DNA of 64,000 nucleotides, taken from Pseudomonas arcuscaelestis. GTDB taxonomy: Bacteria > Pseudomonadota > Gammaproteobacteria > Pseudomonadales > Pseudomonadaceae. Each line of letters begins with the position of its first letter. Within the stretch, counting starts at the first letter, position 1. The stretch is taken from contig NZ_JACOPV010000006.1 of assembly GCF_016881005.1 (NCBI RefSeq), positions 248,001-312,000 of the forward strand, in the 5' to 3' direction. The notes under the pieces are model-generated. The model did not search any database. It had not been told where the DNA came from and worked only from the letters and a program-made list of their open reading frames with translations. Positions 44,344 to 53,840 of the stretch are shown here, in pieces. Both the position numbers and the translations under genes were made by a program.

Positions 44344-45360
44344 TCAGAGCTGCAAAATCAAGGTCTTGAGCGGTGGCTGAGCGTCCTGTGACGGAAAGTC
44401 GCTGGCCGGTGACAGCACCTGACAGTCGCGCACCGGCCGGCCTGCTTTTTCGGCGCAACGCAGTACTTGCTCGCGCCAATCGGTGAGGCTGACTCTGGCC
44501 AGGTTGTTACAACAGATCAGCACGCCATCCTCGGCAGTGCTAAGCAGCGCGGGCTTGAGCAGGCTTTGATAGTCACGTAACAAGTCGACGGTCCCGAACG
44601 CGCTCTTGGCCCAGGCAGGCGGATCGAGAAACACCAGGTCGAACTGGCGCTGTTCCAGGCGCGGGTAGGCTGGCAGCTTGTGACCACGGCGCTGGCTGAT
44701 GGGCAAACCGGCGAACTGGCGAATGGCTGGAAAGTAATCGGATTGGATGAAACTCATCGGCACTAACTGTGGGTTAAGCGCAGCGTTTTCCTTGCCCACC
44801 GCCAGATTGCCCTCGGCAAAGTCCAGATTGCATACCTCGCTGGCACCACCCGCTGCAGCACTAAGTCCTACACCACAGGTATAGGCAAAAAGATTGAGCA
44901 CGCGTTTCCCGGCACTGTGTTGTTTTACCCAGCCGCGAGCGTTGCGCAGGTCGAGAAACAGTAGAGGGTCCTGCCCGCCATGGCGGCCACGGACACGGTA
45001 GTTCAGGCCCCACTCGTGGCCGACATGATCCGCCAGGGCCGCTTCGCTGGCCTGGTACACCGGGTCACGGCGGTCAATGCGGCTGTTACCTTGGGAGCGG
45101 TCGTTGTAGACCAGCAGAAGCTCGAGCCCCAGTTGCGTTTCAATCGAGGCGTGAAGTTCGAGCAAGGCGCTGGTTTCCAGCGTCTGGTGGAAGCTCTGCA
45201 CCAATAGTTGCGGGCCGTAACGGTCAATGGTCAGGCCGCTGGCGCCCTCCTGGCTGCCGTGAAAAAGGCGATAGCAGTCGGTGCCTTGGGCATGCAGTTC
45301 AGCGATAAGACCCTGGCGGGCGTCGAGGGCGGCGCGCAGCGCCTGATTCAAGAGGGACAT
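44344..45360 (-). CDS. Class I SAM-dependent methyltransferase, RlmI-like
   Basis: A 338-residue protein: N-terminal domain typical of the RlmI/RlmK group (YRLFHGSQEGASGLTIDRYG), SAM-binding motif I VLNLFAYTCGVGLSAAAGGA (about 165-185), acidic motif II NLDFAEGNLAVGKENAALN, and motif IV FDLVFLDPPAWAKSAFGTVD. The N-terminal PUA domain of RlmI is missing, so it is a PUA-less relative. An rRNA m5C-type methylase is the likely class; the target base is unknown. Confidence 0.85.
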   Translation of the reverse strand: MSLLNQALRAALDARQGLIAELHAQGTDCYRLFHGSQEGASGLTIDRYGPQLLVQSFHQTLETSALLELHASIETQLGLELLLVYNDRSQGNSRIDRRDPVYQASEAALADHVGHEWGLNYRVRGRHGGQDPLLFLDLRNARGWVKQHSAGKRVLNLFAYTCGVGLSAAAGGASEVCNLDFAEGNLAVGKENAALNPQLVPMSFIQSDYFPAIRQFAGLPISQRRGHKLPAYPRLEQRQFDLVFLDPPAWAKSAFGTVDLLRDYQSLLKPALLSTAEDGVLICCNNLARVSLTDWREQVLRCAEKAGRPVRDCQVLSPASDFPSQDAQPPLKTLILQL

Positions 45361-45443
45361 GCACGTGGCCTTGGTTTGCGGACGTGCAGTTTATCAGCTC
45401 ATGCCATAGGCGGGGCCGTTGCGGCCCCGGCTACATTCTAATT

Positions 45444-46622
45444 TCAGCGCTCGATTGCCAGTGCCACACCCTGACCGCCGCCGATGCACAGGGTAGCCAG
45501 CCCCTTGCTCGCATCACGCTTGATCATTTCGTGCAGCAGCGTCACCAATACGCGGCACCCCGAGGCACCAATCGGGTGACCCAGCGCTATCGCGCCGCCG
45601 TTGACGTTGACCTTGCTGGCATCCCAGTCCAATTCCTTGCCCACCGACAATGCCTGGGCAGCGAAGGCTTCGTTGGCTTCGATCAGGTCCAGATCACTTA
45701 GCGCCCAACCGGCTTTTTCCAGGCAGCGACGTGTGGCACTGACCGGGCCGATGCCCATGATTGCCGGGTCGACACCGGCATTGGCGTAGGCCTTGATTCG
45801 CGCCAGGATCGGCAGCCCCAGTTGCTGGGCCTTGGCAGCACTCATCAGCATCACGGCAGCGGCGCCATCGTTGAGGGACGAGGCGTTGCCGGCGGTGACG
45901 CTGCCATCTTTCTTGAAGGCAGGCTTGAGCTTGCTCAGGGACTCGGCAGTGGTGCCGGCGCGCGGTTGTTCGTCAGTGGCAAAGGCAATCGGATCGCCTT
46001 TGCGTTGCGGGATCAGGATCGGGGTAATTTCGTCGACGAAGCGCTGCGCTTCGATGGCTGCGACAGCCTTTTGCTGGGAAGCGGCAGCAAAGGCGTCCTG
46101 TTCTTCACGGCTGATGCCGTATTTTTCCACCAGGTTCTCGGCGGTGATACCCATGTGGTAGTCGTTGAAGGCATCCCACAGGCCGTCGCTGATCATGCTG
46201 TCGATCAGGCTACTGTGGCCCATGCGCAAACCTGTGCGGGCGCCTGGCATTACGTAGTTGGCCAGGCTCATGTTTTCCTGGCCGCCAGCAATGATGACTT
46301 CAGCATCGCCGCAGCGAATGGCCTGGGTGGCCAGGTGCAGGGCCTTGAGCCCGGAACCGCAGACTTTGTTCAAGGTCATGGCCGGCACGGCGTGGGGCAG
46401 GCCTGCCTTGATCGCGGCCTGGCGCGCAGGGTTCTGCCCGGCGCCCGCAGTCAGCACCTGGCCGAGGATAACCTCATCGACCAGCTCGGCGTCGATGCCG
46501 GTTTGGGTCAGCAACTGGCGGATCACGGCAGCGCCGAGATCCACTGCGGGAATGGCGGCCAGCGCTCCTTGGTAGCTACCGACAGCTGTACGGGTGGCGG
46601 CAACAATAACGACATCTTGCAT
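45444..46622 (-). CDS. Acetyl-CoA C-acetyltransferase (thiolase)
   Basis: A 392-residue type II thiolase: nucleophile Cys in [15 protein letters not shown] (about residue 88), [15 protein letters not shown], catalytic His in [16 protein letters not shown], and second Cys in [11 protein letters not shown] near the C-terminus. It condenses two acetyl-CoA or cleaves acetoacetyl-CoA. The start at 46622 ([15 protein letters not shown]) has GAGGA upstream. It lies downstream of the MpaB-like and acs genes on the same strand, so acetyl-CoA turnover is a shared theme. A GC-rich hairpin (45412-45428) follows the stop. Confidence 0.94.
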   Translation of the reverse strand: MQDVVIVAATRTAVGSYQGALAAIPAVDLGAAVIRQLLTQTGIDAELVDEVILGQVLTAGAGQNPARQAAIKAGLPHAVPAMTLNKVCGSGLKALHLATQAIRCGDAEVIIAGGQENMSLANYVMPGARTGLRMGHSSLIDSMISDGLWDAFNDYHMGITAENLVEKYGISREEQDAFAAASQQKAVAAIEAQRFVDEITPILIPQRKGDPIAFATDEQPRAGTTAESLSKLKPAFKKDGSVTAGNASSLNDGAAAVMLMSAAKAQQLGLPILARIKAYANAGVDPAIMGIGPVSATRRCLEKAGWALSDLDLIEANEAFAAQALSVGKELDWDASKVNVNGGAIALGHPIGASGCRVLVTLLHEMIKRDASKGLATLCIGGGQGVALAIER

Positions 46623-46745
46623 GGCGCAGGTCCTCACTCTTATTCATTTTGGTGTCAGAACAGCACAAGCCCATCGGGCCTTGATCGGCCGTCATGGTGG
46701 CATAGATGCGCGGCTTACGGCCATTGGCGAGCCGGCTGGTGGCTT

Positions 46746-47615
46746 TCAGTCGATACCCATGCGTCGCCGTGCCCTATGCGCAGAGCCATCACGCATGGCC
46801 CAGCGCAGGACGGGGGCAGTGGTCTTTATCCCCAGGCGAAGCACGCCGCGCTGCCACGTCGGTTGCTGGAGTTGCAGCATGTCGCTGGCCCATTCCGGTA
46901 GCAGGTCAATGCCTGCATGCAGCATCAGACGCCCTACCGGCTTGGCCAGACGGCTGGGGGCCGGGGCATCGAGCAGCACTTGTACCACCTCGTGGCTGCG
47001 CTCATCGCAGTGCAGGTGAGGGCGCATTGCTTGCAGGTAGTCGCTTACCTGTTGGCACGAGCGTGGTACGTCACGAGCACCCAGGCGCTCTGCAATCAGG
47101 GCAATCTCGGCGTAATAGGCATCTTGCTCGGCAACTGGCAGGTGCGGGTTGCGGTAGCGCAGGTGGGCGGCAAGAAAGCTGCTGACCTCCGCCACATGCA
47201 CCCACGTCAGCAGGTCGGGGTCACTGGCAGCGTAAGGGCGACCGTCAGCGGAGGTGCCGACTACCTGCAAGTGAATGGTCCGGACCTTTTCGATCAACCA
47301 GTTGGCATCGCGGCTGGAGCCGAAGGTGGTGCCAGAGATGAACTGGCTGGTACGGCGCAGGCGCCCCAGCAAGTCCTGGCGGAAGTTGGAATGATCCCAG
47401 ACCCCGGCCAGGGCCAGGGGGTGTAACAGCTGCAGAAGCAAGGCACTGATACCGCCGACCAGCATGCTGGGAAAATCGCCGTGTACACGCCAACTGATGC
47501 TTTGCGGGCCGAATAACCCTGGATCACCCTTGGGGGTTTCCAGATCAAGCTGTCCCAGGGACAAGCCGGTCAGGCTCATCACCTGGGTTTCGATACGGCG
47601 GCGAATCATTTCCAT
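46746..47615 (-). CDS. MpaB/DUF2236-family putative haem oxygenase
   Basis: A 289-residue all-helical protein of the DUF2236 (latex-clearing / MpaB) family: SWRVHGDFPSMLVGGISALLLQLLHPLALAGVWDHSNF, then TTFGSSRDANWLIEKVRTIHLQVVGT, and DLLTWVHVAEVSSFLAAHLRY, each with histidines that bind b-type haem in characterised relatives. Substrate unknown; relatives cleave polyisoprene or act in secondary metabolism. It starts 37 bases after acs and so probably shares the acs transcript. Confidence 0.85.
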   Translation of the reverse strand: MEMIRRRIETQVMSLTGLSLGQLDLETPKGDPGLFGPQSISWRVHGDFPSMLVGGISALLLQLLHPLALAGVWDHSNFRQDLLGRLRRTSQFISGTTFGSSRDANWLIEKVRTIHLQVVGTSADGRPYAASDPDLLTWVHVAEVSSFLAAHLRYRNPHLPVAEQDAYYAEIALIAERLGARDVPRSCQQVSDYLQAMRPHLHCDERSHEVVQVLLDAPAPSRLAKPVGRLMLHAGIDLLPEWASDMLQLQQPTWQRGVLRLGIKTTAPVLRWAMRDGSAHRARRRMGID

Positions 47616-47652
47616 AGCTACCTTGTGATACGGCAGCCGGTAGAACTGCCGC

Positions 47653-49587
47653 TTACTGGTTTAGGCGTTTGTCGATCAGGCCCTGGACCACGCTGGGGTC
47701 GGCCAGTGTCGAAGTGTCACCGAGGTTTTCCAGTTCGTTACAGGCGATCTTGCGCAGGATCCGCCGCATGATCTTGCCTGAACGGGTTTTCGGCAAGGTT
47801 GGTGCCCATTGAATCAGGTCGGGTTTGGCAAAGCTGCCAATCTCCTTGCTGACCAGAGTTAGAAGCTCCTGCTTGAGCGTGTCGTCCGAATCAACGCCAT
47901 TCATGGGGGTAACAAACGCATAGATACCCTGGCCCTTGAGATCATGAGGGTACCCGACCACGGCGGCTTCTGCGATGGCGTCATGCAAGACCAGTGCGCT
48001 CTCGACTTCAGCGGTGCCTATCCGGTGTCCCGACACGTTGATCACATCATCGACGCGGCCAGTTATCCACAGGTCGCCATCTTCGTCACGGCGAGCACCG
48101 TCCCCGGTGAAGTAGTAGCCGGGTAGCGGTTTGAAGTAAGTGTCGATCATCCGTTGGTGATCGCCATAGACGCTGCGGATCTGCCCAGGCCAACTGGCTT
48201 TGATCGCCAGTAGGCCACTGCCGGGCCCATCGATCAGTTTGCCCTTGTCGTCGAGCAACACCGGTTGCACACCGAACATCGGCTGGGTAGCACAGCCGGG
48301 CTTGACGCGTCGGGTGCCAACCAATGGAGTAATCATGATGCCGCCCGTTTCGGTCTGCCACCAGGTGTCGACTATCGGGCACCGTTGCTCGCCCACGGCA
48401 TTGAAATACCAAATCCAGGCTTCCGGGTTGATGGGCTCACCGACACTGCCAAGCAGGCGCAGGCTTTTGCGTGAAGTGGATTTGAGCGGTGCTTCGCCTT
48501 CTCGCATCAGGGCGCGCAGGGCGGTGGGTGCGGTATAGAAGATGTTCACGTTGTGTTTATCCACTACCTGCCAGAAGCGCGAGGCATCGGGGTAGTTGGG
48601 CACGCCCTCGAACATCAAGGTGATAGCGCCATTGGCCAGGGGACCGTAGACGATGTAACTGTGACCGGTCACCCAGCCGACATCCGCCGTGCACCAGAAC
48701 ACTTCGCCGTCGCGGTAGTCGAACACTGTCTTGAAGGTCAGTGCAGCCTGTAACAGGTAACCACCCGTGGTGTGCAGCACGCCCTTGGGTTTTCCGGTGC
48801 TGCCGGAGGTGTAGAGGATGAACAGCGGGTCTTCTGCATCCATTGGCTCGGGAGGGCAATCCCCGTCTACGTGGGTGATCGCCTGGTGATACCAGAGGTC
48901 GCGGCCCTCACGCCAGTCGATCTTGCCTGCGGTACGCTGGATCACCACCACACTGCTCACCTCCGGGCAACTGAGCAGGGCCTTGTCGACGTTGTTCTTC
49001 AGCGCCACGGTCTTGCCACCGCGAACACCTTCATCGGCAGTGATGACCGTGCGGCAGTCGGCGTCGAGAATACGATCACGCAGTGCATCGGGCGAGAACC
49101 CCCCAAACACGACCGAATGGATCGCTCCGATGCGACTGCACGCGAGCATGGCGTAAGCGGCCTCGGGGACCATAGGCATATAAATACATACCCGATCCCC
49201 TTTCTTCACGCCGCGCTGCTTGAGCACATTGGCCAGGCGGCACACATGGCTGTGCAGTTCACGGTAGGTGATGACGCTGGAGTCGGCAGGGTTGTCGCCT
49301 TCACGGATAATTGCGGGCTGGTCGCCGCGCGAAGCCAGGTGACGATCGATACAGTTGTAGCTGACGTTGAGTTGAGCGTCCTTGAACCATGTCGCTTGAC
49401 CGGTCTTCATGTCGCTTTGCTGGATGCAACTCCAAGGCCTGATCCAATCCAAGATGCTGGCTTGTTCGGACCAGAAGCTATCAGGGTCTTCGATCGATTG
49501 GCGGTACAGGCGCTCATAGTCGGCCTGGTTCAGTTGCGCCGCTTTGCTGACGGCATCGGCGTGGGGGTAGGCGCTGATATCGAACAT
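47653..49587 (-). CDS. acs: Acetyl-CoA synthetase
   Basis: A 644-residue AMP-forming enzyme: P-loop-like [67 protein letters not shown], and the catalytic, acetylatable lysine in [17 protein letters not shown]. It activates acetate to acetyl-CoA. The leader is unusual: CTGTCCTGA/TCAGGACAG can form a hairpin whose 3' arm overlaps the AGGA ribosome binding site and whose loop exposes CAAAAACAT. This fits post-transcriptional control, perhaps by Hfq/Crc. Downstream of pgi, separated by a strong hairpin, so transcribed separately. Confidence 0.96.
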   Translation of the reverse strand: MFDISAYPHADAVSKAAQLNQADYERLYRQSIEDPDSFWSEQASILDWIRPWSCIQQSDMKTGQATWFKDAQLNVSYNCIDRHLASRGDQPAIIREGDNPADSSVITYRELHSHVCRLANVLKQRGVKKGDRVCIYMPMVPEAAYAMLACSRIGAIHSVVFGGFSPDALRDRILDADCRTVITADEGVRGGKTVALKNNVDKALLSCPEVSSVVVIQRTAGKIDWREGRDLWYHQAITHVDGDCPPEPMDAEDPLFILYTSGSTGKPKGVLHTTGGYLLQAALTFKTVFDYRDGEVFWCTADVGWVTGHSYIVYGPLANGAITLMFEGVPNYPDASRFWQVVDKHNVNIFYTAPTALRALMREGEAPLKSTSRKSLRLLGSVGEPINPEAWIWYFNAVGEQRCPIVDTWWQTETGGIMITPLVGTRRVKPGCATQPMFGVQPVLLDDKGKLIDGPGSGLLAIKASWPGQIRSVYGDHQRMIDTYFKPLPGYYFTGDGARRDEDGDLWITGRVDDVINVSGHRIGTAEVESALVLHDAIAEAAVVGYPHDLKGQGIYAFVTPMNGVDSDDTLKQELLTLVSKEIGSFAKPDLIQWAPTLPKTRSGKIMRRILRKIACNELENLGDTSTLADPSVVQGLIDKRLNQ

Positions 49588-49596
49588 GGCGGGGTC

Positions 49597-49623
49597 CTGT
49601 CCTGAATGTTTTTGTCAGGACAG
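49597..49623 (-). promoter_or_regulatory. Leader hairpin covering the acs ribosome binding site
   Basis: Nine-base arms CTGTCCTGA and TCAGGACAG around the loop CAAAAACAT. The 3' arm runs into the AGGA (49595-49598) that precedes the acs ATG by seven bases. Alternatively a 9-bp operator at DNA level. Confidence 0.5.
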
Positions 49624-49630
49624 TGTAGCC

Positions 49631-49666
49631 GGTACCCCTGGCGGTGTTCGTCCGGCCAGGGGTACC
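49631..49666 (-). terminator. Hairpin after pgi
   Basis: Perfect 12-bp stem GGTACCCCTGGC / GCCAGGGGTACC with a 12-base loop, eight bases after the pgi stop. T run absent; termination efficiency uncertain. Confidence 0.55.
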
Positions 49667-49674
49667 GCAGGCGA

Positions 49675-51339
49675 TCAACCGCGGTGACGGCTGCGGAAGA
49701 AGTTGATCAGACCTTGGGTCGAGGCATCTTCAGCTGCCTCCTCGATGCCGCCGGTGAGGCGCTGATAGACGCCTTTGCCCAGCTCCTTGCCGAGCTCCAC
49801 GCCCCATTGGTCGAAGGCGTTGATGCCCCAGATCACGCTCTGGACGAAAACCTTGTGCTCGTACATCGCAACCAGGGCGCCGAGACGACGCGGGCTGATA
49901 CGTTCAACGACCAGGGTGTTGCTCGGTCGATTGCCCGGAATCACTTTGTGCGGCGCCAGCTTTTGCACTTCGGCTTCGCTCAAGCCTTTCTGGCGTAGCT
50001 CGGCTTCTGCTTCGGCGCGGGTCTTGCCGAGCATCAGTGCCTGGCTTTGCGACAGGCAGTTGGCATACAGCCACTGGTGGTGGTCGGCAACCGGGTTGAA
50101 GCTGACCACCGGGACGATGAAGTCGGCAGGAATCAATTGCGTGCCTTGGTGCAACAACTGATGGTAAGCATGCTGGCCGTTGCAACCAACGCCGCCCCAG
50201 ATTACCGGTCCGGTGTCGTGGTTTACCGGGGTGCCGTCCTGGCGAACACTCTTGCCATTGGACTCCATGTCCAGCTGTTGCAGGTGCTTGGTGATGTTAC
50301 GCAGATAGTGATCGTACGGCAGGATCGCATGGCTTTGCGCACCCCAGAAGTTACCGTACCAGACGCCTAGCAGGGCCAGCAGCACCGGCATGTTCTGCTC
50401 GAAGGGCGCGTTCTGGAAATGCTGGTCCATGGTGTAGGCACCCGACAGCAGTTCCTTGAAGTTGGCGGTGCCGATGGCCAGGGCAATGGGCAAACCAATG
50501 GCCGACCACAACGAATAACGACCGCCTACCCAATCCCACATCGGGAAGATGTTCTCTTCGCGAATACCGAAGGCCACCGCAGCTGCCTTGTTACTCGACA
50601 CGGCAATGAAATGCTTGTACAGCTCGGCTTCCGAGCCGCCCTGCGCCAGGTACCAAACCCGGGCCGCCTGGGCGTTCTTGAGGGTTTCCAGGGTATTGAA
50701 AGACTTCGACGAAACAATGAACAACGTGGTTTCAGCGCGCAATTTCGCCGACAGTTCGTGGAACTCGCTGCCATCGATGTTCGCCAGGTAGTGGCAACGC
50801 ACGCCACGCTGGGCGTAGGGCAGCAGCGCTTCGGAAACCAGTTCGGGGCCGAGGAACGAGCCACCGATACCGATGTTCACCACATCGGTGATCGGCTTTT
50901 CGCTGTAACCGCGCCACAAGCCGTCATGAATGCGGCCGACCAGCTCAGTCACCTGATTGAGGACTTTGTGCACCTCGGGCATCACGTTGACGCCGTTGAC
51001 GTTCAGCTTGTCGCCTACGGGTCGGCGCAAAGCTGTATGCAGGGCCGGGCGGTCTTCCGAGGCGTTGAGGATCTCGCCGGCAAACAGCGATGTGATGGCT
51101 TCTTGCAAACCCACTTCTTTGGCCAGCTTGACCAGCAGATCGCGAGTTTCGCTTTTGATCAGGTTCTTCGAGTAGTCGAGGAACAGGCCGCAAGTGCTCA
51201 GGGACAGCTGGTCGAAACGCTGCGGATCAGCATTGAATGCATCGCGCATGCTGAAGTCCTGCATGGCATCGCGGTGCTGCTGGAGCGCCTGCCACGCAGG
51301 CAAGGTCGTTACATCATGAGGGGTGCGGTAATACGCCAT
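49675..51339 (-). CDS. pgi: Glucose-6-phosphate isomerase
   Basis: A 554-residue enzyme: [22 protein letters not shown] (phosphate loop), [34 protein letters not shown] (signature 1), [20 protein letters not shown] (catalytic His region) and [21 protein letters not shown] (signature 2, catalytic Lys). It interconverts glucose-6-P and fructose-6-P. ATG 51339 has AAGGA upstream and the usual [11 protein letters not shown] start; a longer frame to 51378 is not supported. It follows panC by 117 bases. Confidence 0.97.
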   Translation of the reverse strand: MAYYRTPHDVTTLPAWQALQQHRDAMQDFSMRDAFNADPQRFDQLSLSTCGLFLDYSKNLIKSETRDLLVKLAKEVGLQEAITSLFAGEILNASEDRPALHTALRRPVGDKLNVNGVNVMPEVHKVLNQVTELVGRIHDGLWRGYSEKPITDVVNIGIGGSFLGPELVSEALLPYAQRGVRCHYLANIDGSEFHELSAKLRAETTLFIVSSKSFNTLETLKNAQAARVWYLAQGGSEAELYKHFIAVSSNKAAAVAFGIREENIFPMWDWVGGRYSLWSAIGLPIALAIGTANFKELLSGAYTMDQHFQNAPFEQNMPVLLALLGVWYGNFWGAQSHAILPYDHYLRNITKHLQQLDMESNGKSVRQDGTPVNHDTGPVIWGGVGCNGQHAYHQLLHQGTQLIPADFIVPVVSFNPVADHHQWLYANCLSQSQALMLGKTRAEAEAELRQKGLSEAEVQKLAPHKVIPGNRPSNTLVVERISPRRLGALVAMYEHKVFVQSVIWGINAFDQWGVELGKELGKGVYQRLTGGIEEAAEDASTQGLINFFRSRHRG

Positions 51340-51455
51340 CGCTGCAGGTTTCCTTATTGCGTGAACTGCGTTGGACACTGGAGATAACGACCTGTTTGCA
51401 GGCTGCTGCGCATTATAGGCACGCAGCCTGGTTGCAAGGGCATCCCAGTTTATTG

Positions 51456-52313
51456 CTACTCGGCGTCGAGATTCAGATGCAGGTTGTCGATCAGGCGGGT
51501 TGCGCCAAGAGCAGCGGCAACCAGGATCACCAGATCACGGTCTTCAACTGTGGCCGGGTGCAGGGTCAATGCCTGGCGGATTTCCAGGTAGTCCGGGCGA
51601 AAGCCGGCTTGCGCAAGATGCGCCTGGCCCTGGGCAATCAAAGCAGGGTAATCACGTTGACCTTGCTGGATAGCCTTGGCCATCTCACTGAGCAGGCGAT
51701 AAATCGCAGGCGCAGTTTCACGCTGTGTTTCGTTCAGATAGCCATTGCGTGACGACAATGCCAGGCCGTCGTCGGCGCGCACGGTAGGCTCGCCAATGAT
51801 CTGGATCGGCATATTCAGGTCACGCACCAGCGCGCGAATGACCGCCAGTTGCTGGAAGTCCTTCTGGCCGAACACTGCCAGATCGGGCTGGACCATATTG
51901 AATAGCTTGCAAACCACCGTTGCCACCCCTTCAAAGTGGCCAGGGCGGCTGGCGCCGCATAGCCCTTCGGAGAGTTGTGGGACGCTGACGCGGGTCTGGC
52001 CGTTCATGCCATCGGGGTACATTTCCTCGACAGTGGGAGCGAACAGCAAGTGGCAACCGGCCTGGAGCAGCTTCTCCTGGTCGGCGGCGAGGGTTCGCGG
52101 GTATTTGTCCAGGTCTTCGCTGGGACCGAACTGCAACGGGTTGACGAATATGCTCGCCACGACGAAATCGACGCGCTGCGCCGCCTTGGTCACCAACGCG
52201 GCATGCCCGCTGTGCAGGTTGCCCATGGTCGGCACGAAACCGATGCGCTTACCCTCGCTGCGCGCACGCGCCACGGCGGCACGCAATTCCCGGACGGTCT
52301 TGACTGTATTCAT
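51456..52313 (-). CDS. panC: Pantothenate synthetase
   Basis: A 285-residue adenylate-forming ligase with nucleotidylyltransferase fold: [15 protein letters not shown] (HIGH-type motif), [52 protein letters not shown], and [10 protein letters not shown] (KMSKS-type). It joins pantoate and beta-alanine. Its ATG overlaps the panB stop by four bases, so panBC are coupled. panD, which makes beta-alanine and often follows panC, is not here. Confidence 0.97.
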   Translation of the reverse strand: MNTVKTVRELRAAVARARSEGKRIGFVPTMGNLHSGHAALVTKAAQRVDFVVASIFVNPLQFGPSEDLDKYPRTLAADQEKLLQAGCHLLFAPTVEEMYPDGMNGQTRVSVPQLSEGLCGASRPGHFEGVATVVCKLFNMVQPDLAVFGQKDFQQLAVIRALVRDLNMPIQIIGEPTVRADDGLALSSRNGYLNETQRETAPAIYRLLSEMAKAIQQGQRDYPALIAQGQAHLAQAGFRPDYLEIRQALTLHPATVEDRDLVILVAAALGATRLIDNLHLNLDAE

Positions 52314-53110
52314 GCACTGAACCCGTGTTCGCTGCCTGGGAAGCTGACGTCCTTGACGGCTGCTACATAGGCGCTGAGCGCACTTTGGATATCGCTCTGG
52401 CCGGCCATGAAGTTCTTCACGAATTTCGGTACACGACCTGTCAGCGACAAACCGAGCATGTCATGCAAAACCAGTACTTGCCCGTCAGTCGCGCTGCCGG
52501 CGCCGATGCCAATGACAGGAATGCTGACCGCCTGGGTGATTTCAGCCGCCAACTCGCTTGGTACACATTCGAGCAGCAGCATTGCCGCACCGGCTTGTTC
52601 GAGCGCGATAGCGTCGGCACGCATTTGCCGCGCCTGGTTTTCCTGGCGGCCCTGCACCTTGTAGCCACCGAGGATATTGACGGTCTGTGGGGTCAGGCCC
52701 ATGTGGGCGCAAACCGGCACACCGCGTTCAGCCAGCAGGCGGATGGTTTCCGCCAGCCAGGCTGCGCCCTCGACCTTGACCATATGGGCGCCTGCCTGCA
52801 TCAGCGCGCCGCTGTTGGCGAACGCCTGTTCGGTGGTGGCGCAGGCCATGAAGGGCAGGTCAGCGAGAATCAAGGCGCCTTCATTGCCGCGTTTTACACA
52901 GGCAGTGTGGTAGGCCATCTCGGCGTTGGTCACGGGCAACGTGCTGTCATGACCCTGCAGGACCATGCCCAGCGAATCACCCACCAGCAATATGTCCACG
53001 CCGGCACGGCTGGCGGCCTGGGCAAAGGTCGCGTCATAGCAGGTCAGCATGGCTATTTTCTCACCCTTGGCCTTGAGGCTCTGCAGGGTGGTCAGGGTTA
53101 CATCTGGCAT
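52310..53110 (-). CDS. panB: 3-methyl-2-oxobutanoate hydroxymethyltransferase
   Basis: A 266-residue TIM barrel: [38 protein letters not shown], metal-ligand Asp/Glu residues, CAHMGLTPQ and [25 protein letters not shown]. First committed step of pantothenate/CoA synthesis, making ketopantoate. GAGGA precedes the ATG. It is preceded by a 251-bp region with GTAAC repeats and a leader hairpin, so regulation separate from folK-pcnB is likely. Confidence 0.97.
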   Translation of the reverse strand: MPDVTLTTLQSLKAKGEKIAMLTCYDATFAQAASRAGVDILLVGDSLGMVLQGHDSTLPVTNAEMAYHTACVKRGNEGALILADLPFMACATTEQAFANSGALMQAGAHMVKVEGAAWLAETIRLLAERGVPVCAHMGLTPQTVNILGGYKVQGRQENQARQMRADAIALEQAGAAMLLLECVPSELAAEITQAVSIPVIGIGAGSATDGQVLVLHDMLGLSLTGRVPKFVKNFMAGQSDIQSALSAYVAAVKDVSFPGSEHGFSA

Positions 53111-53172
53111 GAAAAGGAATCCTCATTCAGGCGCTGTGAAAAACGACTGCGTACAACGCGTGTATTCATCTT

Positions 53173-53222
53173 CTGGAACAGCACATCATCGATCGTGGTG
53201 TTTGGGTTACGACCTGTTCCAG
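53173..53222 (-). promoter_or_regulatory. Long-range stem in the panB leader
   Basis: CTGGAACAG (minus-strand 5' arm at 53214-53222) and CTGTTCCAG (53173-53181) are exact 9-bp inverse copies separated by 32 bases, 63 bases upstream of the panB ATG. Confidence 0.4.
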
Positions 53223-53290
53223 GCCTATATACGCCTTTTTGTGGCGCGCACGCGCCATTGGACGCCTATAGTCGTGAGGGAGGGGGCTTA

Positions 53291-53343
53291 AGTCAATTAC
53301 CCTGTTACCGCATTGTTACGAATGCACTGTTACGGGCGTTACC
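53291..53343 (-). promoter_or_regulatory. Array of GTAAC repeats directly upstream of a TTGACT -35 element (panB region)
   Basis: Reading the minus strand, GGGTAAC, CGTAACA, CGTAACA, GGTAACA and GGTAAT follow one another within 48 bp (forward TGTTAC at 53303, 53314 and 53328; GTTACC at 53338; ATTACC at 53296). TTGACT (53291-53296) comes next, with TATAGG 20 bases on. The layout, same-orientation hexamers upstream of a poor promoter, suggests an activator array; the factor is unknown. Confidence 0.5.
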
Positions 53344-53361
53344 CTGTGGGGGGACGCCCGG

Positions 53362-53838
53362 TTACAAGCGTTCCAGGCCGACGAACGGGCAATCTGCCAG
53401 CAACTGCTCGAGGCTGCGCTGATCAGCCAGGACGAAGTCGGATGGGACCAATTCTGCCAATGGGTAGAGAACGAATGGTCGTGCGTGCATGTGGTAATGC
53501 GGAACCTTGAGGCGCGGGATATCGATCATTTGATCGCCATACAACAAGATATCCAGGTCCAGGGTGCGCGGACCCCAGCGCTCCTTGCGTTCGCGGCCTT
53601 GGGCGGCTTCGATGGCCTGCAGCCCGTCGAGCAGCTCCAGCGGCGCCATGGAGCTGTCCAGGGCTGCTACGGCATTGGTGTAGCGTGGCTGGCCGGGTGA
53701 CAGCGATTCGCTGCTATAGAAAGCAGAAACAGCTGCCACTGATGAGCCCGGTAGCTCGCGCAGCGCGTTGATAGCGCTGCGCAGTTGCTCCAGGGGCTCG
53801 TCCAGGTTGCTACCCAGGCCGATGTAAACGCGCTCCAT
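53362..53838 (-). CDS. folK: HPPK: 6-hydroxymethyl-7,8-dihydropterin pyrophosphokinase
   Basis: A 158-residue enzyme: ERVYIGLGSNLDEPLEQLRSAI, SAFYSSESLSPGQPRYTNAVAAL, and the signature RERKERWGPRTLDLDILLYGDQ with the Mg-binding DLDID-type acids. It makes the substrate of FolP (27996-28847). It follows pcnB by two bases, so the two are surely co-transcribed. Confidence 0.97.
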   Translation of the reverse strand: MERVYIGLGSNLDEPLEQLRSAINALRELPGSSVAAVSAFYSSESLSPGQPRYTNAVAALDSSMAPLELLDGLQAIEAAQGRERKERWGPRTLDLDILLYGDQMIDIPRLKVPHYHMHARPFVLYPLAELVPSDFVLADQRSLEQLLADCPFVGLERL

Positions 53839-53840
53839 GC

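Noticed and set aside
53111..53290. A possible 30-codon ORF (MARARHKKAYIGLEQ) in the panB leader
   Set aside because: No ribosome binding site, atypical composition and no sign of conservation that can be judged here.
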